Part shown: piece after piece, positions 51,235-59,164 of the stretch | How the letters are laid out: every line of letters starts with the position of its first letter | Position numbering within the stretch: the first letter of the stretch is position 1 | Assembly (NCBI GenBank): GCA_000403475.2 | Contig: KE159795.1 | Coordinates: 2,301,357 to 2,365,356 of the forward strand | From: Lachnospiraceae bacterium MD308 | GTDB taxonomy: Bacteria > Bacillota > Clostridia > Lachnospirales > Lachnospiraceae | Direction of reading: 5' to 3' | Length of the DNA stretch: 64,000 bases | The notes under the pieces: generated by a model | Seen by the model: only the letters and a program-made list of their open reading frames with translations | Told to the model about the DNA's origin: nothing | Databases searched by the model: none | Made by a program: the position numbers and the translations under genes

Positions 51235-52515
51235 ATGGAAAGATTGACAGAGTTAATAAAAACGGATATGAAACCGGCGCTTGGAGTAACGGAGCCCGGG
51301 GCAATCGCATTTGCAGTAGCAACGGCGAGAGAATATACCGAAGGGGAGATTGTAAAGGTAAAGGTATCGCTTAATTCGGGGATGTATAAGAATGCCTTTA
51401 CATGCGGAATCCCTAATTCATCACAGTTTGGGAACCTTTACGCAGCGGCGCTTGGAGCAGTTGCGGCAAAGGCAGAGCTTGGCCTTGAATCGCTGGCGCA
51501 TATTACCCGGGAGGATAATGACAGGGCTGCGAAGATGGTTGAGGATGGCAAGGTTGAGGTGGTGATGGACCATGTGGGTTCACAGATTACCATCGATGCT
51601 GCTGTAATTACAGAAAAGGACAGTGTTACTGTTCGGATTCGTGAGAGTCATACGGGGATTGTTAGTATTGAGAAAAATGGGGAGATTATATTTTCCAGAG
51701 AATCTTCCGGGGAAAATAAGAATGGAGCGGAGGAAATACCGGTGATTCACCAGTATACGCTTCATGAGCTGCTTGCGTATGTGTCGGATGTACCGGAGAG
51801 GGATATTAGCTTTATAAGAGAAGCTTTTTCTATGAATATGGAACTTTTAGAAGAGGGGCTTCACTCTGACCGGACGATAATTACAAAGCAGTTATTAAGG
51901 GAAAACCAAAACCAGATTATCTCAAAGGACGCACTGCGCACAGCACAGCTTTTGTGTAATGGTGCAATCGAGGCCAGAGTGCTTGGGCTTAACCGTCCGG
52001 CTATGAGCATCACTGGAAGCGGCGCTCACGGAATTATCGCGACGATGCCGTTGTTTGCCTATTTTCAGGTGCATTATGGGGAGGTGGGGGATGTGCTTCT
52101 CCTTCGTGCGACAGCATTGAGTTATCTGATAACGATGTATATTAAAGAATATTCCGGGAAGCTTTCGGCTTTTTGCGGATGCGGGATTGCGGCAGGCTGC
52201 GGCATGGCGTGCGGACTTGCGTTCTTAAGAGGGGCGAAAGAAAGACAGATTGGTATGGTAATCCGCAATATGGCAAGCGGCCTGACCGGGATGATCTGTG
52301 ACGGCGGCAATCATGGCTGTGCTATGAAAGGGATTGTGTCTGTGGATGCTGCATATCGTGCGGTGGATCTGGCGATGCAGGATGCAGGCATCGGGGAGAT
52401 TCATGGAATCAATGGAAGGACGCCCGAAGAGACAATGAGATATATGGGGATGATCGCGTCTCCGGGAATGGTTCATACAGAAGAGACAATTGTAGGTATA
52501 ATGGAGCAGAAATAA
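51235..52515 (+). CDS. L-cysteine desulfidase (CyuA/YhaM family, UPF0597)
   Basis: 426 aa. The N-terminal PALGVTEPGAIAFAVATARE motif and the iron-sulfur Cys residues are visible (CGCGIAAGCGMACG near 321-334 and CDGGNHGCAMK near 358-368). The family splits cysteine into pyruvate, ammonia and sulfide using an Fe-S cluster. It lies downstream of a PucR-type regulator and beside tRNA-Cys. Serine or other substrates are possible within the wider family. Confidence 0.9.
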   Translation: MERLTELIKTDMKPALGVTEPGAIAFAVATAREYTEGEIVKVKVSLNSGMYKNAFTCGIPNSSQFGNLYAAALGAVAAKAELGLESLAHITREDNDRAAKMVEDGKVEVVMDHVGSQITIDAAVITEKDSVTVRIRESHTGIVSIEKNGEIIFSRESSGENKNGAEEIPVIHQYTLHELLAYVSDVPERDISFIREAFSMNMELLEEGLHSDRTIITKQLLRENQNQIISKDALRTAQLLCNGAIEARVLGLNRPAMSITGSGAHGIIATMPLFAYFQVHYGEVGDVLLLRATALSYLITMYIKEYSGKLSAFCGCGIAAGCGMACGLAFLRGAKERQIGMVIRNMASGLTGMICDGGNHGCAMKGIVSVDAAYRAVDLAMQDAGIGEIHGINGRTPEETMRYMGMIASPGMVHTEETIVGIMEQK

Positions 52516-52526
52516 GAATGGAGTGA

Positions 52527-53312
52527 ATGAAGTTGAGCAGGAAAATAAAGGATAAGAAAAACCATGTGCTTTCCAATGTCGTTTTGGCGGTATCGGTGGT
52601 AGTATTTATCTTGGCGGCATATCAGTTGTTTAGGATTGGCAAGGGATATCAGGACGGAAGAAAAGATTATAAGGAGATACAGGACCTTGCGATAACGAAG
52701 AAAAAGGATAAAAAGAGCGGAGAGGATAAATTTATTGTAGATTTTGAAAAGCTTGCCGAAAAGAATCCGGATGTTATCGGATGGCTTAGATTTGACCCGG
52801 AGCCGAAGGTTATCAATTATCCGATTGTACAGGGAAAGGATAACCAGGAGTACCTTCACAAGACATTTTCAAAAAATGAGAACGGACTTGGAGCTATCTT
52901 TTTAAATGTAGATAACAGCAGTAAATTCAAAGATAAACATTCTATTATATATGGACACCGTATGAAGGACGGCTCTATGTTCCGGCATTTGCAGGACTAC
53001 GAAAAAAAAGAGTTCTGGAAAAAAAATCAACGGTTTTTCATCTATACGCCCAGCGGACGGGTGATTACTTACCGGGTCTATTCGGCGGGAGAGGTGCTTG
53101 ATATGTCGGATGCATATGAGACGGAGTTCGCGAACGGAACCGAATATCAGGAATTCATAGATCAGACGAAAAAGGATTCTATCTACGATACGGGGGTAAA
53201 GGTGCGGACGTCCGATAAGGTCGTTACGCTGTCCACTTGTACTCAGGCCAGTGATAATCACCGCTTTGTAGTGCATGGAGTGAAAGAGTCGGAAGACGTT
53301 GTGGAAGAATAA
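52527..53312 (+). CDS. srtB: Class B sortase
   Basis: 261 aa. It has an N-terminal membrane anchor (about 14-34) and the sortase B domain with catalytic His144 (YGHRM), Cys238 (LSTCT) and Arg246 (HRFVVHG). It joins surface proteins to the wall through a sorting motif; no substrate gene with such a motif lies nearby. It begins 11 bp after the desulfidase gene. Confidence 0.93.
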   Translation: MKLSRKIKDKKNHVLSNVVLAVSVVVFILAAYQLFRIGKGYQDGRKDYKEIQDLAITKKKDKKSGEDKFIVDFEKLAEKNPDVIGWLRFDPEPKVINYPIVQGKDNQEYLHKTFSKNENGLGAIFLNVDNSSKFKDKHSIIYGHRMKDGSMFRHLQDYEKKEFWKKNQRFFIYTPSGRVITYRVYSAGEVLDMSDAYETEFANGTEYQEFIDQTKKDSIYDTGVKVRTSDKVVTLSTCTQASDNHRFVVHGVKESEDVVEE

Positions 53313-53335
53313 AGAGGAATTGAGAGGTGAATCGG

Positions 53336-53527
53336 ATGGCGGCGTACACGTATGAAGTCGGTGATACCGTTACATTGAAAAAACAACATCCATGCGGGAG
53401 TAAAGAGTGGGAAATCCTTCGTGTGGGGGCGGACTTCCGCCTGAAATGCAAAGGATGCGGACACCAGATTATGATTGCCCGCAGACTGGTGGAAAAAAAT
53501 ACAAGAGATTTGCGGAAAAAAGCTTGA
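53336..53527 (+). CDS. DUF951 family protein
   Basis: 63 aa from the ATG at 53336 (MAAYTYEVGDTVTLKKQHPC), 7 bases after GAGAGG. The family motifs CGSKEWEILRVGADFRLKC and CGHQIMIARRLVEK are complete; the Cys pairs (C-G and C--C) suggest a zinc ribbon. It stands upstream of rpsF, as in many Clostridia. The function is unknown. Confidence 0.9.
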   Translation: MAAYTYEVGDTVTLKKQHPCGSKEWEILRVGADFRLKCKGCGHQIMIARRLVEKNTRDLRKKA

Positions 53528-53570
53528 AACAGGCATTAGAGTATGTTAACATATCTAATTGTGATACATT

Positions 53571-53660
53571 GAATTCATACCGTATACATTTTCAGATACG
53601 GTATGGATATCCTTGCTCTTGCCGTTGAAGCGAGAGCCAAAAGACCAGAAGGAGGTGCAA
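53571..53660 (+). promoter_or_regulatory. rpsF leader with candidate S6:S18 autoregulatory motif
   Basis: A perfect 10-bp hairpin (CATACCGTAT / ATACGGTATG, 53576-53605) is followed by a smaller stem (GCTCT / AGAGC, 53615-53637) whose apical part reads CTT-GCCGTTG-AAG, with the CCG typical of the S6:S18 binding motif. The rpsF ribosome site AGGAGGTG comes right after. The structure is seen; its role is inferred from the known rpsF leader family. Confidence 0.5.
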
Positions 53661-53667
53661 AGGCGAC

Positions 53668-53955
53668 ATGAATAAATATGAATTAGCTGTTGTTGTCAGT
53701 GCAAAAATCGAAGATGACGAGAGAGCACAGGTAGTCGAAAAAGTGAAAGCTTTAGTAGAGCGTTTCGGCGGCCAGATCTCAGATGTCGATGAATGGGGTA
53801 AGAAGAGATTAGCTTACGAAATTCAGAAGATGAAAGAAGGATATTATTATTTCATCCACTTCGAATCTGATGCTGAGACTCCAGGCGAAATCGAACAGAG
53901 AATTCGCATCATGGATAACGTGCTCAGATATTTATGCGTTAGACAGGAAGCATAA
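53668..53955 (+). CDS. rpsF: 30S ribosomal protein S6
   Basis: 95 aa, the full S6 length (NKYELAVVVSAKIEDDERAQ, then GKKRLAYEIQKMKEGYYYFI). It binds S18 and 16S rRNA in the small-subunit platform. First gene of the rpsF-ssb-rpsR operon, with AAGGAGGTGC before the ATG. Confidence 0.98.
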   Translation: MNKYELAVVVSAKIEDDERAQVVEKVKALVERFGGQISDVDEWGKKRLAYEIQKMKEGYYYFIHFESDAETPGEIEQRIRIMDNVLRYLCVRQEA

Positions 53956-53975
53956 GCAGGAAGCAGAGGTAGAAT

Positions 53976-54431
53976 ATGAATAAAGTAATTTTGATGGGAC
54001 GCTTAACAAGAGATCCGGAAGTAAGATATTCACAGGGTGACAGTTCTATGGCAATCGCAAGGTATACCCTGGCAGTTGACCGCAGATTCAGACGGAACAA
54101 TGACGGGGAGCAGACTGCTGACTTTATCGGCTGTGTTGTTTTCGGTAAAGGTGCGGAATTTGCAGAGAGATATTTTCGACAGGGCCTTAAAGTTGTAGTG
54201 ACCGGCCGTATCCAGACGGGCAGCTACACGAACAAGGACGGCCAGAAAGTATACACGACGGATGTCGTAGTTGAGGATCAGGAATTTGCAGAGAGTAAAG
54301 CGATGAGCGATGCCAATGCAGGAGGCTTTCGTCAGTCAGCGCCCACACCGGCTCCGGCACCGGTATCCGATGCAGGTGACGGTTTCATGAATATTCCCGA
54401 TGGAATAGATGAAGAATTACCTTTTAACTAA
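53976..54431 (+). CDS. ssb: Single-stranded DNA-binding protein
   Basis: 151 aa. The OB fold (about 1-105) is typical (MNKVILMGRLTRDPEVRYSQ, then GRIQTGSYTNKDGQKVYTTD). A Pro/Ala-rich linker leads to the acidic partner-binding tail, ending in EELPFN, close to the common DDDIPF. It is placed between rpsF and rpsR as in most Firmicutes. Confidence 0.97.
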   Translation: MNKVILMGRLTRDPEVRYSQGDSSMAIARYTLAVDRRFRRNNDGEQTADFIGCVVFGKGAEFAERYFRQGLKVVVTGRIQTGSYTNKDGQKVYTTDVVVEDQEFAESKAMSDANAGGFRQSAPTPAPAPVSDAGDGFMNIPDGIDEELPFN

Positions 54432-54455
54432 TATTGAATAGGAGGTTGAGAAACA

Positions 54456-54722
54456 ATGGCTTACGATAAAGCAAATCGCCCGGAAGGCGGCTTCAAAAGA
54501 AGAGGCGGCGGACGCAGAAGAAAAAAAGTCTGTGTTTTCTGTGGAAAAGAAAACAATGAGATCGATTATAAAGATGTTGCAAAGTTAAGAAAGTATATCT
54601 CTGAGAGAGGTAAGATTCTTCCGAGAAGAATTACAGGAAACTGCGCAAAGCATCAGAGAGCGCTTACTGTAGCAATCAAGAGAGCGCGTCATATTGCATT
54701 GATGCCATATGTACAGGATTAA
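54456..54722 (+). CDS. rpsR: 30S ribosomal protein S18
   Basis: 88 aa. The zinc-binding type Cys pair near the N-terminus ([17 protein letters not shown]) and the core [20 protein letters not shown] are those of S18. It is the last gene of the operon, followed by a terminator. Confidence 0.98.
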   Translation: MAYDKANRPEGGFKRRGGGRRRKKVCVFCGKENNEIDYKDVAKLRKYISERGKILPRRITGNCAKHQRALTVAIKRARHIALMPYVQD

Positions 54723-54731
54723 TGAGTAAGT

Positions 54732-54788
54732 AAGAGGGAACCTGACAGGCCAGAAGCTATATTGGTCTGAAGGGAATCCCTCTTTTTT
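54732..54788 (+). terminator. Terminator of rpsF-ssb-rpsR
   Basis: The outer stem AAGAGGGA / TCCCTCTT (54732-54739 and 54777-54784) encloses a further GCCAGA...TCTG(A)-type hairpin and is followed by TTTTTTT. Confidence 0.88.
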
Positions 54789-54900
54789 TGTCATACAGCG
54801 GAGCTTATCTTTGAACAGCGGGGCATTCTGGCCGCAGGGGTAACGTTTTTAACCGTTTTACATATAATAAAACAGATACCAGTGCAAGGAGTGTATGTAC

Positions 54901-55257
54901 ATGGACCAAAAACTGCCTTTTTATATGGTGTACCAGATGCCGATATTCGGCGATGAGGATAGAATGCTCCGGCGGGATTACACTTATATGAAGAGTGCCT
55001 ATCCTGATACGGCAAAGCGCCTTCTTCCATTTATAGAAGAGGAATGTGATCGATTAGAGTACGATGGCAGCATGATGTTTGATGAATATCCGGATAAACT
55101 GCAATTGCGGATGATGTGCCGGAGAATTTACGATAAAGCAGAAAAAGAGGAAGAAAATCCGGGAGAGTGGCTTAATGAGCTGATTCAGGTCATGGCATTT
55201 CAGGAATTGTGCCAGAGACGCTGTGAACACAGGCATTACAGAAAAAAATTGTATTAG
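54901..55257 (+). CDS. Conserved small protein of unknown function
   Basis: 118 aa from the ATG at 54901 (MDQKLPFYMVYQMP), 9 bases after AAGGAG; an ATG at 54895 is too close. It is strongly charged, rich in Met, Tyr and Arg, with motifs RRDYTYMKSAYPDTAKRLLP and EEECDRLEYDGSMMFDEYPD, and a basic end (CQRRCEHRHYRKKLY). No membrane segment or signal peptide is seen. I recognise it only as resembling uncharacterised Lachnospiraceae proteins. It stands alone between two terminator-like hairpins. Confidence 0.8.
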   Translation: MDQKLPFYMVYQMPIFGDEDRMLRRDYTYMKSAYPDTAKRLLPFIEEECDRLEYDGSMMFDEYPDKLQLRMMCRRIYDKAEKEEENPGEWLNELIQVMAFQELCQRRCEHRHYRKKLY

Positions 55258-55289
55258 TTATCCGGGTGGGCGGATGGTTCGCAAAAAAG

Positions 55290-55330
55290 GGGCTGTGCAG
55301 AGGGGAACAAAACGTATGTGCGCAGCCCTT
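55290..55330 (+). terminator. Terminator-like hairpin
   Basis: A 9-bp stem GGGCTGTGC / GCGCAGCCC with one G-T pair and a 21-nt loop, followed only by TTTGC. It probably ends the gene at 54901, but the T-run is short. Confidence 0.5.
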
Positions 55331-55405
55331 TGCAGATTTGTGGGTAGACGGATGGATAAAGATATGTTAAAATGTCTTTCGTATTGTAGATAAGGGGAGT
55401 TGGAC

Positions 55406-55921
55406 ATGGACAATATCATTTTTATCGGTATGCCAGCCGTGGGGAAGAGCACGATCGGGGTCGTGGCGGCGAAGCATCTGGGGTATAACTTTATTGATAC
55501 GGATTTGCTGATTCAGGAAAAGGAGAAAAGACTCCTGAGAGATATTATTGCTCAGGAAGGGCTGGAAAAATTTTTAAAAATTGAAGATCGCATTAATGCG
55601 GAGGTTCAGGCGGAGCATTCAGTGATTGCTCCGGGCGGAAGCGTTATATATTGTGAAAATGCTATGAAACATTTTAAAGAGATTGGAATCATCGTATATT
55701 TGAAAGCTTCTTTTGAAACAATAAGTAAAAGGCTTGGAAATGCGAAAAAGCGCGGGGTGGTTTTCAGAGAAAACCAGACGCTTGAGGATTTGTATCAAGA
55801 GCGCACCGCTCTTTTTGAAAAGTATGCAGATGTTACCGTATGCGAGGATGGTGTAAGCTTAGAGGAAACCTTTGAACTTGTGCTTGATACGCTAAAAAAT
55901 GGTAAATATGTTACGGATTAG
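55406..55921 (+). CDS. Shikimate kinase-like protein, divergent substrate site
   Basis: 171 aa from the ATG at 55406, behind AAGGGGAG. Walker A is GMPAVGKST (8-16), the DTD of the substrate pocket is present, and so are PGGS and ER in YQERTALFEKY. Two usual features are altered: FRxxE, whose Arg grips shikimate, is FLKIE, and the lid motif RPLL is RGVV. It may still be AroK, or a kinase for another small substrate. No other aromatic pathway gene is nearby; murA follows. Confidence 0.7.
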   Translation: MDNIIFIGMPAVGKSTIGVVAAKHLGYNFIDTDLLIQEKEKRLLRDIIAQEGLEKFLKIEDRINAEVQAEHSVIAPGGSVIYCENAMKHFKEIGIIVYLKASFETISKRLGNAKKRGVVFRENQTLEDLYQERTALFEKYADVTVCEDGVSLEETFELVLDTLKNGKYVTD

Positions 55922-55942
55922 TTACACAATTGTAAAAAAGAT

Positions 55943-55970
55943 TTTACAATCACGAAATTTGTGATATAAT
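55943..55970 (+). promoter_or_regulatory. Sigma-A promoter of murA with an operator-like repeat
   Basis: TTTACA (55943-55948), 16 bases, TATAAT (55965-55970). The spacer holds an inverted repeat TCAC-GAAATTT-GTGA, and TTGTAAAA/TTTTACAA overlaps the -35, which could be a terminator stem for the preceding kinase gene or an operator. Confidence 0.7.
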
Positions 55971-56057
55971 AAGCAAGTATGAATATAGTAATTTACATAT
56001 CTTACGGAGTAAGATGAGATGGTTTGATATAGAATAAGTTAGTGTCGAGGTGCATGT

Positions 56058-57350
56058 ATGGAGCAATATATTATAAAAGGCGGACACCCGTTGGTAGGAG
56101 AAGTTGAGATTGGCGGAGCAAAGAATGCAGCTCTTGCGATTCTGGCGGCAGGTATTATGACAGACGATACAGTACGCATTGATAATCTTCCGGATGTTAA
56201 TGATATCAATGTCCTTCTGGATGCGATTAAGGGAATCGGTGCGAGTGTGCATCGCGTTGACCGGCATACAGTTACAGTTAACGGAAAAGGAATCAGGGAT
56301 TTTAGTATAGAATACGATTATATAAAAAAGATTCGGGCGTCCTATTATTTGCTCGGCGCCTTGCTTGGGAAATATAAACATGCGGAGGTGGCGCTTCCGG
56401 GCGGATGCAATATCGGGAGCCGGCCGATTGACCAGCATTTGAAAGGATTCCGGGCACTCGGTGCGGATGTGGATATTGAGCATGGTAAGATTATCGCAGA
56501 GGCGGACCGCCTGGCAGGTAAGCATATTTACTTTGACGTGGTGAGCGTCGGGGCCACGATCAATGTAATGATGGCTGCTACGATGGCAGAGGGGCTTACC
56601 ATTATGGAAAATGTGGCGAAAGAGCCGCATGTGGTGGATGTTGCCAATTTCCTCAACAGTATGGGCGCGAATATCAGGGGAGCCGGTACGGATGTAATCA
56701 AGATCCGCGGCGTAAGGAGCCTTCATGGAACGGAGTATTCCGTTATTCCGGATCAGATTGAGGCGGGGACATTTATGTTCGCGGCAGCAGCTACCAGAGG
56801 AGACGTTACGGTACTCAATGTTATCCCGAAGCATCTCGAAGCAACGATCGCAAAGCTGCTTGAGATTGGGTGTGAGGTTGAAGAGTTTGATGATGCGGTG
56901 CGTGTAGTGTCCAAGGGAGGACTTCGCAGTACCCATGTAAAGACACTTCCTTATCCGGGCTTCCCGACAGATATGCAGCCGCAGATTGGTGTGACTTTAG
57001 CTCTGTGCAAAGGGACAAGTACGATTACAGAGAGTATTTTTGAGAATCGTTTTAAATATTTGGATGAGCTGGCGAGAATGGGCGGCAACGTAAAGATTGA
57101 AGGAAATTCTGCCACGATTGAGGGCGTGAAAGAGTTTTCGGGCGCCAGAGTGAGTGCGCCTGACCTTCGGGCAGGAGCGGCGCTGTGTATCGCGGGCCTC
57201 GCAGCCGAGGGCATTACGATTGTGGATGATATCGTGTATATTCAGAGAGGCTACGAGAGATTTGACGAGAAGCTCAGATGCATCGGCGCAGTGATGGAGA
57301 AGGTAGAGACGGAGAGACAGATTCAGAAATTTAAGTTGAAAGTAAGCTAA
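56058..57350 (+). CDS. murA: UDP-N-acetylglucosamine 1-carboxyvinyltransferase MurA
   Basis: 430 aa. The N-terminus GGHPLVGEVEIGGAKNAALA and the fosfomycin-sensitive active-site Cys in PGGCNIGSRPIDQHLKGF (about residue 117) are typical. It joins enolpyruvate to UDP-GlcNAc, the first step of peptidoglycan synthesis. It is single and monocistronic here, with its own promoter. Firmicutes often have two MurA paralogues; which one this is cannot be told. Confidence 0.97.
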   Translation: MEQYIIKGGHPLVGEVEIGGAKNAALAILAAGIMTDDTVRIDNLPDVNDINVLLDAIKGIGASVHRVDRHTVTVNGKGIRDFSIEYDYIKKIRASYYLLGALLGKYKHAEVALPGGCNIGSRPIDQHLKGFRALGADVDIEHGKIIAEADRLAGKHIYFDVVSVGATINVMMAATMAEGLTIMENVAKEPHVVDVANFLNSMGANIRGAGTDVIKIRGVRSLHGTEYSVIPDQIEAGTFMFAAAATRGDVTVLNVIPKHLEATIAKLLEIGCEVEEFDDAVRVVSKGGLRSTHVKTLPYPGFPTDMQPQIGVTLALCKGTSTITESIFENRFKYLDELARMGGNVKIEGNSATIEGVKEFSGARVSAPDLRAGAALCIAGLAAEGITIVDDIVYIQRGYERFDEKLRCIGAVMEKVETERQIQKFKLKVS

Positions 57351-57353
57351 TCT

Positions 57354-57381
57354 TTGAATTATGATGATAATCCTGTATAAT
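57354..57381 (+). promoter_or_regulatory. Sigma-A promoter of the BceRS-type operon
   Basis: TTGAAT (57354-57359), 16 bases, TATAAT (57376-57381), ending 26 bases before the response-regulator start. Confidence 0.7.
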
Positions 57382-57407
57382 GTTATCTGTGAAAGGAGCA
57401 GATGGCA

Positions 57408-58079
57408 ATGTACAGGATTTTTATTGTTGAGGATGATATGACGATTGCGGGAGCGCTTTTGGACCACCTTGGGAAATGGGGGTATGAGGCGGAATACGCG
57501 AGGAACTTTGAAAATATTGTGGAGAGATTCGTGGAGTTTGACCCGCAGCTTGTGATTCTTGATATCATGCTTCCGCTGTTCAACGGATTTCATTGGTGTC
57601 AGGAGATTCGGAAGGTATCGAAGGTGCCGATTATATTCCTGTCGTCGGCAAGTGACAATATGAACATTGTCATGGCGATGAATATGGGAGGCGACGATTT
57701 TATCGAAAAGCCGTTTGACTTAAATGTAGTGACGGCGAAGGTGCAGGCAATTATGAGACGGGCGTACGCTTTTCAGGGTGCGGTGGAGGTCATTGAGTGC
57801 CAGGGAATCGTCTTGAAGCTTAGTGACGCCACGGTAAATGTCAAGGGGCAGGAGAAGGAGCTTACGAAGAATGAATTCCGGATTCTAAGGCTCCTGATGG
57901 AGAAGGCAGGGCATATTGTCCCCAGGGATGAGATTATCGGAAATCTGTGGGAGAGTGACGAATTTATCGATGATAACACGCTGACTGTGAATATCACAAG
58001 GCTCAGAAAGAAACTGGAATCTCTGGGGGCCTCTGACGTGATACGGACGAAGAAAGGGATTGGGTATATAATCGAATGA
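57408..58079 (+). CDS. OmpR-family response regulator, BceR type
   Basis: 223 aa from the ATG at 57408 (MYRIFIVEDD), 8 bases after AAGGAG. The receiver domain has the acidic pair VEDD and phospho-Asp in ILDIMLP, with Lys in IEKPF. The winged-helix domain (about 125-223) has ELTKNEFRILRLLMEKAGHI and DDNTLTVNITRLRKKL. It overlaps the kinase gene by 4 bp. It probably activates the ABC transporter genes through the operator at 59839. Confidence 0.93.
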   Translation: MYRIFIVEDDMTIAGALLDHLGKWGYEAEYARNFENIVERFVEFDPQLVILDIMLPLFNGFHWCQEIRKVSKVPIIFLSSASDNMNIVMAMNMGGDDFIEKPFDLNVVTAKVQAIMRRAYAFQGAVEVIECQGIVLKLSDATVNVKGQEKELTKNEFRILRLLMEKAGHIVPRDEIIGNLWESDEFIDDNTLTVNITRLRKKLESLGASDVIRTKKGIGYIIE

Positions 58080-59128
58080 AAGAAACGGTAGAAATGCTTG
58101 TCAGATACTTGCGGGAGCATCTGTGGGAAATTATTATGTATATTGGGTTTATGCTTATCTTTCCGGGAATGTTCTATCTATATAATATCCGAACGGATGC
58201 GGTGAAGTATACTACTCTGCTCTCTTTTGTCTGGTTTACTGCCTGGGAGAGTGCCGGATTTCTGAGGTACAAAAGACGGCATGAGGAATTGCTTGAGATT
58301 GAGAAGAGAGCGCCGGCGGAGCTTAGCAGGCTTCCAAAGGCTGCCTCGTCTATAGAGGAAGACTATCAGAGGATATTGGAGAAAGTGTATCATGAGATGG
58401 TGGCGGAGGAATCTTTAAGCAGGGAGTTCCGGCGTGAGACTGCGGATTATTACGGTATGTGGGTGCACCAGATTAAGACGCCTATAGCAGCGCTCAGGGT
58501 GCTTTTGCAGTCAGGAATCCTTACGGACGCGGCGGATGGTTCGGCGGCGGAAGAAAGGCTTTTCGGATTAGTTCAGGGGATGAAACAGGAGCTTTTTAAG
58601 ATTGAGCAGTATGTGGAGATGGCGCTGGTTTATCTGAGGACTGCGGATATGACTTCGGATTTTGTGTTTGAGCAGTATGATCTGGACAGTATTATCCGGC
58701 AGGCGGTGAAGAAATATTCCCAGATGTTTATCCTGCAGGATGTAAAGCTTAATTATAAGCCGGTGGAAAAAAGGGTGCTTACAGATGAAAAGTGGCTGGT
58801 GTTTGTGATTGAGCAGCTTTTGTCTAATGCGCTTAAGTATACCGGGCAGAAAGAGCATCCGGCCATTTCCATCTATACGGAGGGGGAGTGCCTTGTGATT
58901 GAGGATACAGGAATCGGAATCTGGGCGGAGGATCTTCCGCGGGTATTTGAGAAGGGATTTACCGGGTATAATGGGAGAGAGGATAAAAAGTCAACCGGAA
59001 TCGGCCTGTATCTTTGCAAGACGGTGACGGATAAACTAAGGCATGAAATCCGGCTGGATTCAGAGGTGGGAAAAGGAACGAAGGCGTATATCGGCTTCGG
59101 GCGAAGGACAGAGAGAATTTATGAGTGA
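58076..59128 (+). CDS. Intramembrane-sensing histidine kinase, BceS type
   Basis: 350 aa. Two membrane helices (about 13-35 and 40-60) have almost no external loop, as in kinases that sense through a BceAB-type transporter. The H box is MWVHQIKTPIAALR, the N box EQLLSNALKYTGQ, with G boxes EDTGIGI and STGIGLYLCK. It overlaps the regulator gene by 4 bp. Confidence 0.93.
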   Translation: MKETVEMLVRYLREHLWEIIMYIGFMLIFPGMFYLYNIRTDAVKYTTLLSFVWFTAWESAGFLRYKRRHEELLEIEKRAPAELSRLPKAASSIEEDYQRILEKVYHEMVAEESLSREFRRETADYYGMWVHQIKTPIAALRVLLQSGILTDAADGSAAEERLFGLVQGMKQELFKIEQYVEMALVYLRTADMTSDFVFEQYDLDSIIRQAVKKYSQMFILQDVKLNYKPVEKRVLTDEKWLVFVIEQLLSNALKYTGQKEHPAISIYTEGECLVIEDTGIGIWAEDLPRVFEKGFTGYNGREDKKSTGIGLYLCKTVTDKLRHEIRLDSEVGKGTKAYIGFGRRTERIYE

Positions 59129-59164
59129 GCGCGGCCGGTTTGGGCGCGGAAGGGGCATAAGTTT

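Noticed and set aside
55950-56936. 328-codon minus-strand open frame over the murA region
   Set aside because: Shadow of murA; no start signal and no recognisable domain.
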